This document shows, in pieces, positions 47,686-59,246 of a stretch of 64,000 bases of DNA. Below the pieces are notes generated by a model, which saw nothing but the letters and a program-made list of their open reading frames with translations, was not told where the DNA came from and searched no databases. Source of the stretch: Tritrichomonas musculus (lineage: Eukaryota; Parabasalia; Tritrichomonadida; Tritrichomonadidae); the NCBI GenBank assembly GCA_039105265.1, contig JAPFFF010000006.1, forward strand, positions 2,108,001-2,172,000. The letters run 5' to 3'. The stretch's first letter is position 1. Each line of letters starts with the position of its first letter. The translations under genes and the position numbers were made by a program.

Positions 47686-50062
47686 AGTAATGAATAGCAA
47701 TCAATTTTATGCAAAATATATTTTGCGTTATAACATTTAGCAAATTTATAATTAAATATTTTTTTTTCCAATATTAGAAAGCATCGATATTTATGATATT
47801 CATATATTTAAAATATCAATTCCAATTTTAAATGAAGCCATTTCACTTAATATATATATATATTGAAAATATAAATTAAATATTATATTTTATATTTTTA
47901 AATATTGCATAACGTAAATCATAATTTTCACATTGTAAAACATAGAAAAGCAGCTTTATTTTGCTACTGACAATTTGAAATTAGAAATTATTAAAACTGA
48001 TAATAATTATTGGAATTTAATTTATGGAATTCTACTTTAAAAACGCATGCATTTTTGCTTTTTTAACCAAGAATCACGATTTATGCTTATATTTAATTAT
48101 AAGGGATATTTAATTCTTTTGAATAAAAATATTAGATAATATTTATTTAAGTTTTGAATGAAATGATGAATTTTGTATAACAATCATTTAAATTTTTGAT
48201 TGTTAGATCAAAATATAAAATTATTAAAAACTGAAAAAAAAAATATTTTATTATGATAAACAAGATAAAATGATGCAGAATTTCTTGAAAGGTGGAATGG
48301 TTCCAGCACGTGATATTTCTAGGAATAATAAGAAAAAATATTTTTATCAAAAATAAAATATAATCTGACTTTTTATATATAATACAGCTTACGTATTTTA
48401 TTCGATATTATTATACTGGCATATATAGGAATAAATAAAAGATTTTTTTATAAAAATAATAATAAAATAATGATAATAATAAAGATAAAATAAAAGAGAT
48501 AGAAATAACTTGCTGTAAATATTGGCATTTAAGCTCTAAAATGCTGATAATGAAAATGGGGGTAGAAAATTTTAAATATGACGATATTTTATATGAAATT
48601 AGACTCAATAGAATTTTCAATACATTATAATCTGAATCCAATAACCATCAAAAACACAAATTTTATTTGAATAATGATTAAATAATAGAATTTTAATATA
48701 TAGCATATGATGTTGTTTCAATTGAAAACTTTTGTTTTGAATTGAAGAATGTAATTTATTTCAAAATTGTGTTTAAATATTTGTTTACATCATAACATAT
48801 ACAGACTAAATTCATTATTTATATTTTTAATATATGTTAATCAAGAAGGAATACAAATGTTTTTTTTATTATTATTATTCATCTCATTCACAATTTTTCA
48901 ATTGGTTCAAATTTATTCAAAATAAGAGTGATCGTTTAGAAAATTTAAAAATTTTAGTGAAGTAAAAAAATTGAATATATTTTTTTATGACCTCAATCAT
49001 TGCATCCTCTCTCTTCTTTAGTTGTTAATTAGTGCTTTGGAACTCTAAAATGTAATTTCTCCATTTTATCAATTTTATCATTTTCAGTTTTAAGAAGGAA
49101 ATTCCATTATTAATATATATTTTTTCATTCACAAAATACAATATTTTATATATTTAGAAATTTGTTAATCCGCAGTGTGCTCGATTTTGATCTCAATTTT
49201 TTTGAAATATTATAATTGAATTATAATTCAATTATAAATTGTTGTAATACAATCAAGAATGATCATTTCAAGTTTTATATCACAAAATAGCAATTTTCGT
49301 TCGTTTTTTTATTGAAAATTTTATTTTATAACACAATAAATATTTTTTCAATTTATTTAAATCTTTGTGAAAATCGTTAAAGTTGATGAACTACATGATA
49401 TACTATGACGTTTTTTGTACAATAATGTAATATTTTTTTTTCATTTTTTATATCTAACTCTTTCTTTTTTAATTATTCTCATTTGATAATTTAAAGACAA
49501 TTAAGTACCAAATGAGTTAATTTGCTCACTTTCCGCTTTTTGTATCATTTTTTTTTCATTTGACAAAAAGTTTATAGTATTGTTTTGTTTTGTTTTTTTT
49601 TACAAGCTAGACTTTTATATTTTAGCTCAATTTAAAAGCTTAAATCATCTCACATAAAAAGTTCGGGATGAAATATTTTCAAAACCAAACAAAAATTAGA
49701 TTAATTCATCAATATATATATATTAAGCTTTACCTACATTTTACTTTATATTTCGTTCTATGATTAACAATTTTTTGCAACCAAATATTTCAAGAAAAAA
49801 AGCTTAATGAGCATTATACTCTTTGATATAACAACAATAAAATGAAATTGTCTTTCATCATAAGTTTTATTTTACATGACGTTAATCAATTCAAATGCAT
49901 GAAGATTTTCTGTCTTATTATAATTCAATACCCAATCTAAATCAATTCAAATAATATTCAAATTTATTTGAATCTCGTTTCAAAAAGTATAAAATTATAC
50001 TTATTCACCTTTTAAATACAGCATACCGATTACCGTTTTATTGAATTTATTATCAATCCCTG
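47686..50062. other. Intergenic stretch, AT-rich, upstream of the CHD gene
   Basis: 2.4 kb without a supported gene; short open frames are low-complexity. TATCAATCCCTG immediately precedes the CHD-gene ATG at 50063. No inverted-repeat boundaries were recognised. Confidence 0.4.
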
Positions 50063-53000
50063 ATGTCCCAAAATATTATTATGGCATCATCAACAAAAAA
50101 TTATAACCCTGATGTACTATCATCATCAATTAATTTTTCAAGTTCAATTTCTGATGACCTTCTTCGAACATCCACATCTGAAGATGAGCCAGAAATTCCT
50201 GTTTCACCCACCAAAAGGTATCCACAATCAATCATTGCTCATAGCATAGACCAAAGTGGAAAGATTAAATATTTAGTCAAATATAGAAACAGAAGTTATT
50301 ACGAACTTGAGTGGCTTGAGTCAAACGAGTTAATGAATCTACTATCTAACATGTCAATGATCCGAAATTACCAAAAGAATCAAGATATTCATATTTCAAC
50401 AAAACCGCCATATTTTAATAACGATTATTTAATTCCAGAAAAAATAATTACCGAACAAGTCTGCGAAGGACAAATTAAATATCTAATCAAATGGTTTGAT
50501 CTAGACTATGTTGATGCTACCTGGGAATCAATTGACTTTATAAAACAACATCATTTTAACGTTTCTTATAATCCTAATTATCATGATAGTGAAAATAATG
50601 TTAATCTTGATCAAGCATTTGAAAATGCTTTGAAACAATATAGAAAGTTATCTATAAGACCATCAGATAAAGAATTGAAAATTCCTCATCACCCAAATCC
50701 AAATAGCTTTTCCCCAATCAAACAAAACAATTTTCCTAAATCCAAAAATGGCTTTGAAGTTCGTTCCTACCAAGTTGAAGGCGTTAACTTTCTAATTAAA
50801 CTTTGGTACCTTCAAAAGAATGCAATTCTTGCAGATGAAATGGGTCTCGGTAAAACTTTACAATCACTCATGTTTCTCAACATGCTTGTTGCTCGTCAAA
50901 AGATATGGGGTCCTTTTCTAATAATCGCTCCATTAAGTACAATACCAAATTGGGAGAGAGAAGCAAATGAATGGACAGAGCTTCGTTATTTATCATTTTA
51001 TGGCAGTAAAACGAGGCGGAGTTTAATGCTCCAAAATGAACTTTTCTATATTGACTCAAAAATTCCAAAATTCCAAATTTTATTTACTACATATGATTAT
51101 GCAGTTAAAATGATTGATGTGTTCAATAAAATTGAATGGCAAGTAATTGTATTAGATGAAGCACATCGAATAAAGAACAATAAATCAAAGCTCTTTTCTT
51201 CTCTAATGAAATTGCAGACAAAGTTTAAATTACTTATAACAGGAACTCCTCTTCAAAACAATACAAATGAGCTTTGGACACTACTTCACTATTTAAACGA
51301 TGAGAAATTTAATGATTCAAAAGAATTCAACGAAAAATTCGGAAATTTGAGCGAAGCTGAGCAAATTGAAGATCTTCAACAAATTTTGCGGCCATTGATG
51401 CTCCGTCGATTAAAGGGTGATGTTGAAAAATCAATCACACCATTTGAAGAAATAATTATTGAATGTCCGATGTCGCAACACCAAAAAGCATATTATACTT
51501 CAATTTATCAGCAAAATATGCAATATCTAACACGTGGCCAGCATACAGTGAATCAGATTAGTCTTCGTAATATATGCATGGAACTTAGAAAATGCTGCAA
51601 CCATCCATATCTCATCAATGGAGCAGAAAAACAAATCATGGTTGAAAGACGAGAAGCGCAAAAACTCAAAGAAATGGGAAATTCATTTCTCCAAGGTCAA
51701 AATGGTCAAAATAACTCCGGTTTGATCGTAGATGGTGAAAAATTTGAATGTGAATGCTTAATTCGCTCCTCAGGTAAAATGATTTTATTAGATAAGTTAC
51801 TTGCAAAAATGAAGAAAGATGGCCACCGAATTTTAATTTTCAGTCAAATGGTTAGGATGCTAGATATAATTCAAGATTATCTAAATTTCAAAGAATATAA
51901 ATTCCAGAGGATTGATGGAGGAATCAAAGGTGAATTAAGACAACGTGCAATAGATAGCTTTAACAGTCCAGAATCAAATGATTTTGTTTTTCTTCTCGGA
52001 ACAAAGGCAGGTGGAGTTGGAATAAACCTTACTTCAGCAGATACAGTAATTATATATGATAGTGATTGGAATCCTCAGAATGATATTCAAGCAACTGCTC
52101 GATGTCACAGAATCGGCCAAACCAAAGATGTCAAAGTTTATCGCTTTTTAACTGCAAATAGTTATGAGAGAACACTTTTTGATAGTGCATCGCATAAGCT
52201 CGGACTTGATGCTGCTGTTCTTGGAGGAAGTTGCGGATTATCTCCAAAGAAGCAGACAGAGCAAATCGAAAAAATGCTTAAATTAGGTGCTTACTATGCA
52301 TTCTCTGAAGATAATACAAATAATGACGAAGAACAAAAAATTAATGAAGAAGACATTGACTCAATTCTCAAAAGATCTCAAATCATTAAACATGATCATA
52401 TCGCTTCAGGAGTTGAAGGATCTACTTTCTCAAAACTTCAATTTGAAATTGAACCTGATAGCAATCTTGATTTGTCAGCTCCAAATTTTTGGCAAAAATA
52501 TATTCCAAAAGAAGCAGAAAAAAGCAAAAATACTAAGCGAAGATCTCAAAATAAAACAAAGAAGATAGAAAGTAAGTCATCAACAGCATCCTCATCTTCA
52601 GAATCCAACTCATCTTCCGAAAATAATATTTCTTCAGAATCAGATAATGATTCATATTCCGAAATTTCTGCAAATTTGTCATTACTTAAACCAAATAACG
52701 ATGATGAATTTCTGCAATCTAAAAAAAAACGAAAGAATAAAAAATCAAAGAAAACAAAGACCGACTATTCATTTTCATCTTCGGACAATGAAATGGCAGA
52801 TTGGTCAGAAGGAGAACTTGCTTCACTATTGAAACTGCTTATCAGGTTTGGTCTTGGTCGATGGAATGTTTTATATGACCATTCCAAGGATATCAAAAAT
52901 AAGCATAGCATTTCTGACATTCGAAATGCATCTATTTCAATTCTACAGTACTTACTATCATATAGCAGTAATTCTTCGAGTTTCTCTATTAAAGAAAAAA

Positions 53001-55291
53001 GTATCTTAGAAGATGCATTTTTAAAAGGATTGAGGAAAAGTCATCGCGATTCTATTGATCAATTCATTAAAGACCATATGAATAGTTTAGAATCTATCAC
53101 AAAAGTTGACAAATCATTTCCATTATCAAAATTATTATATCTTTTCTTTTTGAATGCTACCATTTCTTCATGCAAAGATCCTCCAAACGATATTCCAATA
53201 CCAAACAATATTCAAGGAACAAAACCTACTTCCTGGTGGTCTGAGAAAGACGACCAATTACTTCTTTTCCATGCATGGAAGAAAGGATTAGGTGATTTTA
53301 GAAGCATTCGCCTTACTCACAATATTATAGAAAAGGTTTCAACATCAAAAAATAAAAAAAAGAATAAAAAAACGGAGCAATCAAGTAATGATGAAAATGA
53401 TGACGAAGAAATACCAGAATCAATAAAATATGTTCTTACCAAAAGGATGATGTCCGTATTGCTAGAAGTCAAGCTTTTATTTTCTTTATTTCATGATCGA
53501 GTTGCTTACGATAAAGATATAGTTTACAATTCAAAAACATTGAAAAAAGCAATTAATTTATGGACAATTAAAGAGCAAAGGAGAATCATATCAACAATAT
53601 GCAATATAGGCACGAATAACTTATCTAAATGTTATACTGCTTCAGCTATACCAAACAAGCCTTTCAAAAAATTCAAGAAATTTGTAAACAAAATAGTTAA
53701 TGAATGTTCTAGGGTTTTTGGTAAAGAAGTCAAAGATGATCATGAAGATGATGAAAAATTGCCTGAAGGAATAACAAAATCTCTTGCTGAAAAAGTTCTG
53801 ACTCGGATACAAATGATTGATAAATTATCAAAGATGGATGATTTATCGCAATATTCTAAAATTGATCAAGGAATCATTATGTATTTAAAAGAAAATGGAT
53901 TTGTTGATCTTAATAAGTGCACTGAAATCGTTGAGAAGTTTGGTAACGATAAAATTGGCCAAAAGGTCAATAATTTTGTTCAAGAGCTACTCGGATTTAG
54001 CCCACTCGAATCAGACAAGCAATTAATTTATTATAATAGAACTAATAATGACAATGAAAGTATGAACAGTTATCAAAAAAGAAAAAGAAGTAAGAAAGAT
54101 GAACGAAATGAAGAAACAGAAATTAATCAAAAAAATGTTTATCACAAAAATAAAATAAAAATTGATAATTTTAATGATGACGATGATGTTGTTGAATATA
54201 AAAACGCTAATCTAAATACAACTAAAAACAAAACTAAATCGGTCAAGAAATCGTCAGTAATCAAGTCAGATGATGAAGAAGATAGCGATGTCCAAGTGAC
54301 AGGTTATCATAAAAGTGATAACAATAATAATGATAATGCACTACTTCCATTAACCATTCAAAGCAACTTGATAATTATTTCTTTGGGTACAGTTGTTAAC
54401 GATCGCCCTGGCTTCCATAATGATAAATATATTTATCCTGCTGGTTATATTTCCGAACATTTATTTACATCTATTAAAAATCCAACAGAAAAAGCATGGT
54501 ATCGATCTTTAATCATTGATGATGGATCACAATCACCAGTTTTTAGAGTCGAAATGAAAGATGATCCAACAATCTTCTTCGATGGAAAAAATCCAACTAA
54601 TCCTTGGACGCAACTCGTTAGAGCTGTTGATAAAGTTAAACAAGATTTAAATATTGGATCTCATTCTACTACATCAATATCAGGTCCTGTATATTTTGGT
54701 TTTGCAACCCCTGAAGTTAGAAAGATGATCAAATCTCTTCCTGGAGCCTCACAAGATAAGGCAAGTTCATTTTCTCCTGTAAAGACTGAATCAAAGATAA
54801 AAACAAGATCATATGACCTACCAAAGAAAACATCATTACCTGCAACAAGGAATGCCCGTAAAAGAAATACCAAACCCATTCATGATGATTATGATTATGA
54901 AATTGATGATTACAGTGAGAGTAGTAGTTATAGCAATTCTAGTGAAAATGAAGATGATAGTGACAACGATAATGATAATAAGAGCAAAGATAGAAATAAT
55001 AGTAGTTCACAACCTTACTCTTCTCCTTTGGCTAATGAAAGCGATGATGATTCATTCCTTTCAATCAAAAATAAAGGTAAAAATAAGCATAAGAAGAATA
55101 AAGAGTTGGAATTACCAGAATCAGTTCATTTTCATTTCGACCAAATTGATTTTGATTTTCAACCAAAAGAAGAAATACCACCTTTTTCATTATCTAGGAA
55201 AGCTGTTGAAAAACTCCTTCGTCAGAAATATGATATTCCTCCAAACGAAGATCCAATCACATATGTGAATAAGCAAGGTTGGATATTTTGA
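50063..55291 (+). CDS. CHD-type chromodomain helicase with C-terminal FYRN and FYRC domains
   Basis: 1742 residues. Two chromodomains (about 58-95 KIKYLVKYRNRSYYELEWLE; about 131-170 IKYLIKWFDLDYVDATWE). SNF2 ATPase: DEMGLGKT with K264, DEAH at 365-368, TGTPLQNN, and helicase C lobe with GTKAGGVGINLTSAD and ARCHRIGQ (R680, R683). SANT-like segments lie near 911 and 1056, in the CHD1 SANT-SLIDE position. FYRN about 1437-1485 (GTVVNDRPGFHNDKYIYPAG...) and FYRC about 1486-1560 (FFDGKNPTNPWTQL, SISGPVYFGFATPEVRKMI). Acidic/Ser-rich tail to 1742. The ATPase slides or ejects nucleosomes; the chromodomains read methylated histone tails; FYRN-FYRC folds as one module in MLL/trithorax, TBRG1 and some JmjC proteins. 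I know of no characterised CHD protein with FYR domains, so this architecture is the most unusual in the window. Confidence 0.95.
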   Translation: MSQNIIMASSTKNYNPDVLSSSINFSSSISDDLLRTSTSEDEPEIPVSPTKRYPQSIIAHSIDQSGKIKYLVKYRNRSYYELEWLESNELMNLLSNMSMIRNYQKNQDIHISTKPPYFNNDYLIPEKIITEQVCEGQIKYLIKWFDLDYVDATWESIDFIKQHHFNVSYNPNYHDSENNVNLDQAFENALKQYRKLSIRPSDKELKIPHHPNPNSFSPIKQNNFPKSKNGFEVRSYQVEGVNFLIKLWYLQKNAILADEMGLGKTLQSLMFLNMLVARQKIWGPFLIIAPLSTIPNWEREANEWTELRYLSFYGSKTRRSLMLQNELFYIDSKIPKFQILFTTYDYAVKMIDVFNKIEWQVIVLDEAHRIKNNKSKLFSSLMKLQTKFKLLITGTPLQNNTNELWTLLHYLNDEKFNDSKEFNEKFGNLSEAEQIEDLQQILRPLMLRRLKGDVEKSITPFEEIIIECPMSQHQKAYYTSIYQQNMQYLTRGQHTVNQISLRNICMELRKCCNHPYLINGAEKQIMVERREAQKLKEMGNSFLQGQNGQNNSGLIVDGEKFECECLIRSSGKMILLDKLLAKMKKDGHRILIFSQMVRMLDIIQDYLNFKEYKFQRIDGGIKGELRQRAIDSFNSPESNDFVFLLGTKAGGVGINLTSADTVIIYDSDWNPQNDIQATARCHRIGQTKDVKVYRFLTANSYERTLFDSASHKLGLDAAVLGGSCGLSPKKQTEQIEKMLKLGAYYAFSEDNTNNDEEQKINEEDIDSILKRSQIIKHDHIASGVEGSTFSKLQFEIEPDSNLDLSAPNFWQKYIPKEAEKSKNTKRRSQNKTKKIESKSSTASSSSESNSSSENNISSESDNDSYSEISANLSLLKPNNDDEFLQSKKKRKNKKSKKTKTDYSFSSSDNEMADWSEGELASLLKLLIRFGLGRWNVLYDHSKDIKNKHSISDIRNASISILQYLLSYSSNSSSFSIKEKSILEDAFLKGLRKSHRDSIDQFIKDHMNSLESITKVDKSFPLSKLLYLFFLNATISSCKDPPNDIPIPNNIQGTKPTSWWSEKDDQLLLFHAWKKGLGDFRSIRLTHNIIEKVSTSKNKKKNKKTEQSSNDENDDEEIPESIKYVLTKRMMSVLLEVKLLFSLFHDRVAYDKDIVYNSKTLKKAINLWTIKEQRRIISTICNIGTNNLSKCYTASAIPNKPFKKFKKFVNKIVNECSRVFGKEVKDDHEDDEKLPEGITKSLAEKVLTRIQMIDKLSKMDDLSQYSKIDQGIIMYLKENGFVDLNKCTEIVEKFGNDKIGQKVNNFVQELLGFSPLESDKQLIYYNRTNNDNESMNSYQKRKRSKKDERNEETEINQKNVYHKNKIKIDNFNDDDDVVEYKNANLNTTKNKTKSVKKSSVIKSDDEEDSDVQVTGYHKSDNNNNDNALLPLTIQSNLIIISLGTVVNDRPGFHNDKYIYPAGYISEHLFTSIKNPTEKAWYRSLIIDDGSQSPVFRVEMKDDPTIFFDGKNPTNPWTQLVRAVDKVKQDLNIGSHSTTSISGPVYFGFATPEVRKMIKSLPGASQDKASSFSPVKTESKIKTRSYDLPKKTSLPATRNARKRNTKPIHDDYDYEIDDYSESSSYSNSSENEDDSDNDNDNKSKDRNNSSSQPYSSPLANESDDDSFLSIKNKGKNKHKKNKELELPESVHFHFDQIDFDFQPKEEIPPFSLSRKAVEKLLRQKYDIPPNEDPITYVNKQGWIF

Positions 55292-55839
55292 ATAAATTTT
55301 GTTTTTATTTTTATATTTAATGTTGGCTTTATTGCCGATGTTAATGTATTTATATATTATTAGCAATAAATATGCAATAGATGATCTTTTTTTTTTTTTT
55401 TTTTTTTTTTTTGTTAATTCGATTCCATTTCATATTGAATTTTGATAGTGAAAACACCTCAACAATACCGTTTATAACTTTTAGTATAGTCGTATTAAAT
55501 AATTATATTTCAATAGTATTAATACTTCAATTAATATAAAATAAGTTTATTCCCATTATATTAATATTGATATGATAATTTCAATTAGTTATTTATAAAA
55601 TCTTAGTATTTGGGATATATCACAAAGAGAATTGCAATTTTTTTATTTATTTATTTTTGTGAGAATTAATATAATTATAAATTCAATTTTTGAAATAGTT
55701 AATTTGAGAAATCTCATTGAATTTGTGACTCGTAAAATGAACCATTCCTTTAAAAAAAAACTTGGAATTCGAAGTTTTGTATTATAGAGTACTCAAAGAG
55801 AATAGCAATGTTTTTTTATAAAAATAATTTTTTTGTGGT
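55292..55839. other. Convergent intergenic spacer with T-run
   Basis: 548 bp between the CHD gene and the beta-helix gene. Contains a T-run of about 24 bases (55389-55413). Nothing else. Confidence 0.45.
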
Positions 55840-58737
55840 TTAGATGCTGGCGGTATCTATAGGATTATTATTACTCACTTGAACGCTTGATAATCTTCCT
55901 ATTGCTTGCAAGAACTTCATATTATTTAAGAAATATTTGTTATTGCAAATTTTACCATTGCACCCATCTTTAAGGTGAATAGAATTGTCTGGTTTGGTTT
56001 GGTAATTCGTAATAGTATTTTCCATAACTTCAATAGAACAAGCTTCAAATATTAATGGGAAATTATGTATTTCTTCAAAATTATTATTTTTAACTATAAC
56101 GGTCGATTTATCTCCGCATATTCCTCTACTTTGAAGATTGTGGAAGAGACAGCTAGATATTGTAGCTTCCGGACCGTCAATTAAGTGTATTGCGGTATCA
56201 GCTCCGCCAGTTTTTTGGCCAAGTTTTGTTTCACCTTTATTAATTTCTCTTCCAATAAATGAATTTTCTGTAAAATTGGCTTTACCTTTTCCGGTTAAGT
56301 TTATCATATCTCCAACGCCAAGAGTTATCTTACTCTTAGTCAAATTCAATTCCCAGTCGTTTTTCTGTGCATTAATTGAATATCCATAACTATTATTGAA
56401 AAGTGTTCTTGAGATTGATGCTTTGACTTTTCCATCAAGCACAACTCCAATTGATGCAAACGAGAATTGGGAATCTTTCATATCCAAGCTAGCGTTTTCT
56501 GAAATTCTGATCGAAAGTAATGAATCATCTGAAAATTTCGTATTTGTTATATTAGTAAATGATGATCCTTTTGCATCAATAAAACTAATATTGGATTTAA
56601 ATTCTGATTTGCTAATTGTACAACGAGCATCTCCTTCAATGACAATAGATGGAGAAATTTTAATAAAATCTTTGTACATTTTAAGTTGTCTCTTCCTTTT
56701 ATTAATACTTATGTTTTCTTTATTATACTGCACTAATTCATTATCAATCAAGCTAATATTTTTTTGACAACCCGCTATTATCATTTCATTTTCTTTACGC
56801 TTTTTGGTAAGTTCTGGTGTTTCGCCGCTTACTTTAATATCATTTTCTATAGTCTCTATTTTCTTACGTGATAAATCGATGTCGAATTGATACATATTTT
56901 TTGCAGAATTAAGAAACTTCAAAAAGTTATTATTGAAGTTACAATTGTCAGAGAAGTTAGAAATAGATTTTCCAGATAAATGAATGCAATTTTTGGGATA
57001 TGGGCCAAATGTGGTATCTTTAGCAGAAATGCGAGCAGAAGAAGGAGCAGGTGGACCAGAATTCTTGCCTGCAGAATTTTTATTAGCGGATGGATTATGA
57101 CAAGTAAGTTGAAATCTACCATTTTCACAAACTTTTGATTCGTTAAATTCAACTTTTCCATTTCCTTCCACAATAATACCTACATAATTGTTAAATCGAA
57201 TTTGTGATTTAATAATATAAGCATCAGTGTTACTTGAAATGTTAATTCCAGTGATATTTCCCTTGCAAATTGAATCAATAAGAGAAAATTTGGTAATTCT
57301 TTTCGTTTTTTCTTGAGGCTCTTTTAGATATATGGCGCCTGTTGCGGTTGTTATATGATCTAAAATTTCGCAATGTTTCATAGTGATATCGCATCCATTT
57401 TCCACAAGAATAGCATTCTTATTATTTGATATAAATTTTGTATTGACAATGTCGCCTTTTGCACCATCAACAGTTCTCACTCCACAATTCATATTATCGT
57501 GGATATGTGAATCTGTAATCAAAAATTGCTCAGAGGCAATTGATAAAAATCCAAACATATAGTTATTATAAATGTTACAATGATTGATTACGCCTTTCGA
57601 TTTTGGATCAAGCCTAATTCCAGATTCAATGCAATTAAAAATCTCACAATCTTGAATTAGTGGTTCAGCGCCTTCATGAACGTAAACTCCGTTTCCATCT
57701 CCTTTAATAAAGTCGCCTTGTGTAGAGATGTGGCAACGAAGAAGCATTCCATAAGAATTTTTTTCGAAATTGATCATTGAATTGATTGTACAGTCAATGA
57801 GAATGCATGTTGCTTGAGAATTAACAACAATAGCCTCATGCTGGCTTTGTTTCTCGATTTTAGGTTGGGTAAAACGACAGTCCATAATAACAGCTCGACT
57901 CTCTGGCATAAGTGAAGCTGTCGAATTCACAGAGTATAGTTCACAATCTTTAATTGTTAATCTAGCTTTTTCATCAGCACGGAAGCATGCAGCAGATGAT
58001 GAAATTAGTTGACAATTTTCAATTTCTAATATTCCTGTAATAGCTTTCGTACAAAAAGTATCACCTGGTGTATTACAATTAATTTTAAGGCCTTCGAGAC
58101 GAGCAGAGTTAGCTTGCAAGGTAAAGCAATCACCAGTATCAGCTAATATTTCGACTTTTTTTTCTTCCTTCTTTTCTGTTACGTTTAATGCTTTTATTTC
58201 GACTGACTTATCGATTATAATTGATTCGTGATATATTCCATCATCAACAATGATTGGTTGACCTGGTGAAGCATTTTCTACTGCTTTTTGAATTGTCGTA
58301 TAAGAATTAACTTTAGTAAATAAATTTTCATTTTCATTCGTATTGCTTTTTGATTTTAATAATTCTAAAATTTCTTTTTCTCTTTCTTTGTTTTGACAAA
58401 CTATAAAAATTTCACCTAAGTTATTTTGTTGAAAAACTGCTGAATAACTAACAGAATATCTTGTCTGGTTAATTTGAGAAGATAAAGATTTGTCATCCGC
58501 ATTCCCCAAATTTGGTCTTTCAACGCATGTATATAAGCCATTTTCAAGTCTTTCCAAAATACGTTCGCACTCGTCTTTACTTGTTTCATAAGTATATAAT
58601 GTTTCGGGCTTCATTGTAGAATTTAATTTAGCAAAAGTATCAGTGCCTACAATTTCTCTGTCAACTTTTACATATTCATCATTTTTAATTTCGTTTACCA
58701 ATGTTTGAATGGCTTCTGTATCAATGTTAGTATCCAT
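55840..58737 (-). CDS. Right-handed parallel beta-helix protein (PbH1 repeats)
   Basis: 965 residues. SYTTIQKAVENASPGQPIIVDDGIYHESIIIDKSVEI (about 146-182) is the classic entry of a pectin-lyase-like parallel beta-helix. Many repeats of about 22-24 residues then run to about 545 (for example GDGNGVYVHEGAEPLIQDCEI and ESGIRLDPKSKGVINHCNIY). Residues about 612-685 form a basic/acidic coiled coil, followed by a second beta-helix block to 950. No signal peptide or membrane segment, so it is probably cytosolic or nuclear. Similar helices occur in FBXO11 and SHCBP1, scaffold-like proteins, but I see no F-box. Function cannot be fixed; a structural or ligand-binding scaffold is inference. Confidence 0.88.
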   Translation of the reverse strand: MDTNIDTEAIQTLVNEIKNDEYVKVDREIVGTDTFAKLNSTMKPETLYTYETSKDECERILERLENGLYTCVERPNLGNADDKSLSSQINQTRYSVSYSAVFQQNNLGEIFIVCQNKEREKEILELLKSKSNTNENENLFTKVNSYTTIQKAVENASPGQPIIVDDGIYHESIIIDKSVEIKALNVTEKKEEKKVEILADTGDCFTLQANSARLEGLKINCNTPGDTFCTKAITGILEIENCQLISSSAACFRADEKARLTIKDCELYSVNSTASLMPESRAVIMDCRFTQPKIEKQSQHEAIVVNSQATCILIDCTINSMINFEKNSYGMLLRCHISTQGDFIKGDGNGVYVHEGAEPLIQDCEIFNCIESGIRLDPKSKGVINHCNIYNNYMFGFLSIASEQFLITDSHIHDNMNCGVRTVDGAKGDIVNTKFISNNKNAILVENGCDITMKHCEILDHITTATGAIYLKEPQEKTKRITKFSLIDSICKGNITGINISSNTDAYIIKSQIRFNNYVGIIVEGNGKVEFNESKVCENGRFQLTCHNPSANKNSAGKNSGPPAPSSARISAKDTTFGPYPKNCIHLSGKSISNFSDNCNFNNNFLKFLNSAKNMYQFDIDLSRKKIETIENDIKVSGETPELTKKRKENEMIIAGCQKNISLIDNELVQYNKENISINKRKRQLKMYKDFIKISPSIVIEGDARCTISKSEFKSNISFIDAKGSSFTNITNTKFSDDSLLSIRISENASLDMKDSQFSFASIGVVLDGKVKASISRTLFNNSYGYSINAQKNDWELNLTKSKITLGVGDMINLTGKGKANFTENSFIGREINKGETKLGQKTGGADTAIHLIDGPEATISSCLFHNLQSRGICGDKSTVIVKNNNFEEIHNFPLIFEACSIEVMENTITNYQTKPDNSIHLKDGCNGKICNNKYFLNNMKFLQAIGRLSSVQVSNNNPIDTASI

Positions 58738-59246
58738 TTCACCAAAATTTTCTGATGTAAGATAAAAAAAGTGCTATTTAAAAAGTTAAAAAATTACCAT
58801 TTAGCAATACAATTTTATCTGATTTTTTTATGTTTAAAAATCTTGAATTTTTATGTTATTATCTTTAAACTAATCAATTATTAAGATATAGAGATTAATT
58901 TAAAACATTAAAATTAAATATTATATATTATTAATTAAAAAAAGATCAAGATATAAAAAGTCTTTATTTTTTATACCTCAAAATCCAATAAACTGAAATC
59001 CAATAAACTGAAATCATATTCGCTAGCTACAATAATTCCCACAATGATCTAACACTTCAAATTGAATTAATTTTATCTAGTTGCAACACATAAATGTGTA
59101 AATTTTATATTTCTTTGATTTTCATTTTTTTAAAATTTAAATAATCTCATATAAAAAGTTTGATTTTACATCATTTACAAATCTCTAAAGATCAAAAAGT
59201 ACATAAATAAAAATATATTTTAATAAAACATAACATGATACTTTTA
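58738..59246. other. Intergenic spacer with 15-bp duplication
   Basis: 509 bp between two minus-strand genes. AAATCCAATAAACTG is repeated head to tail at 58981-59010. No gene. Confidence 0.45.
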
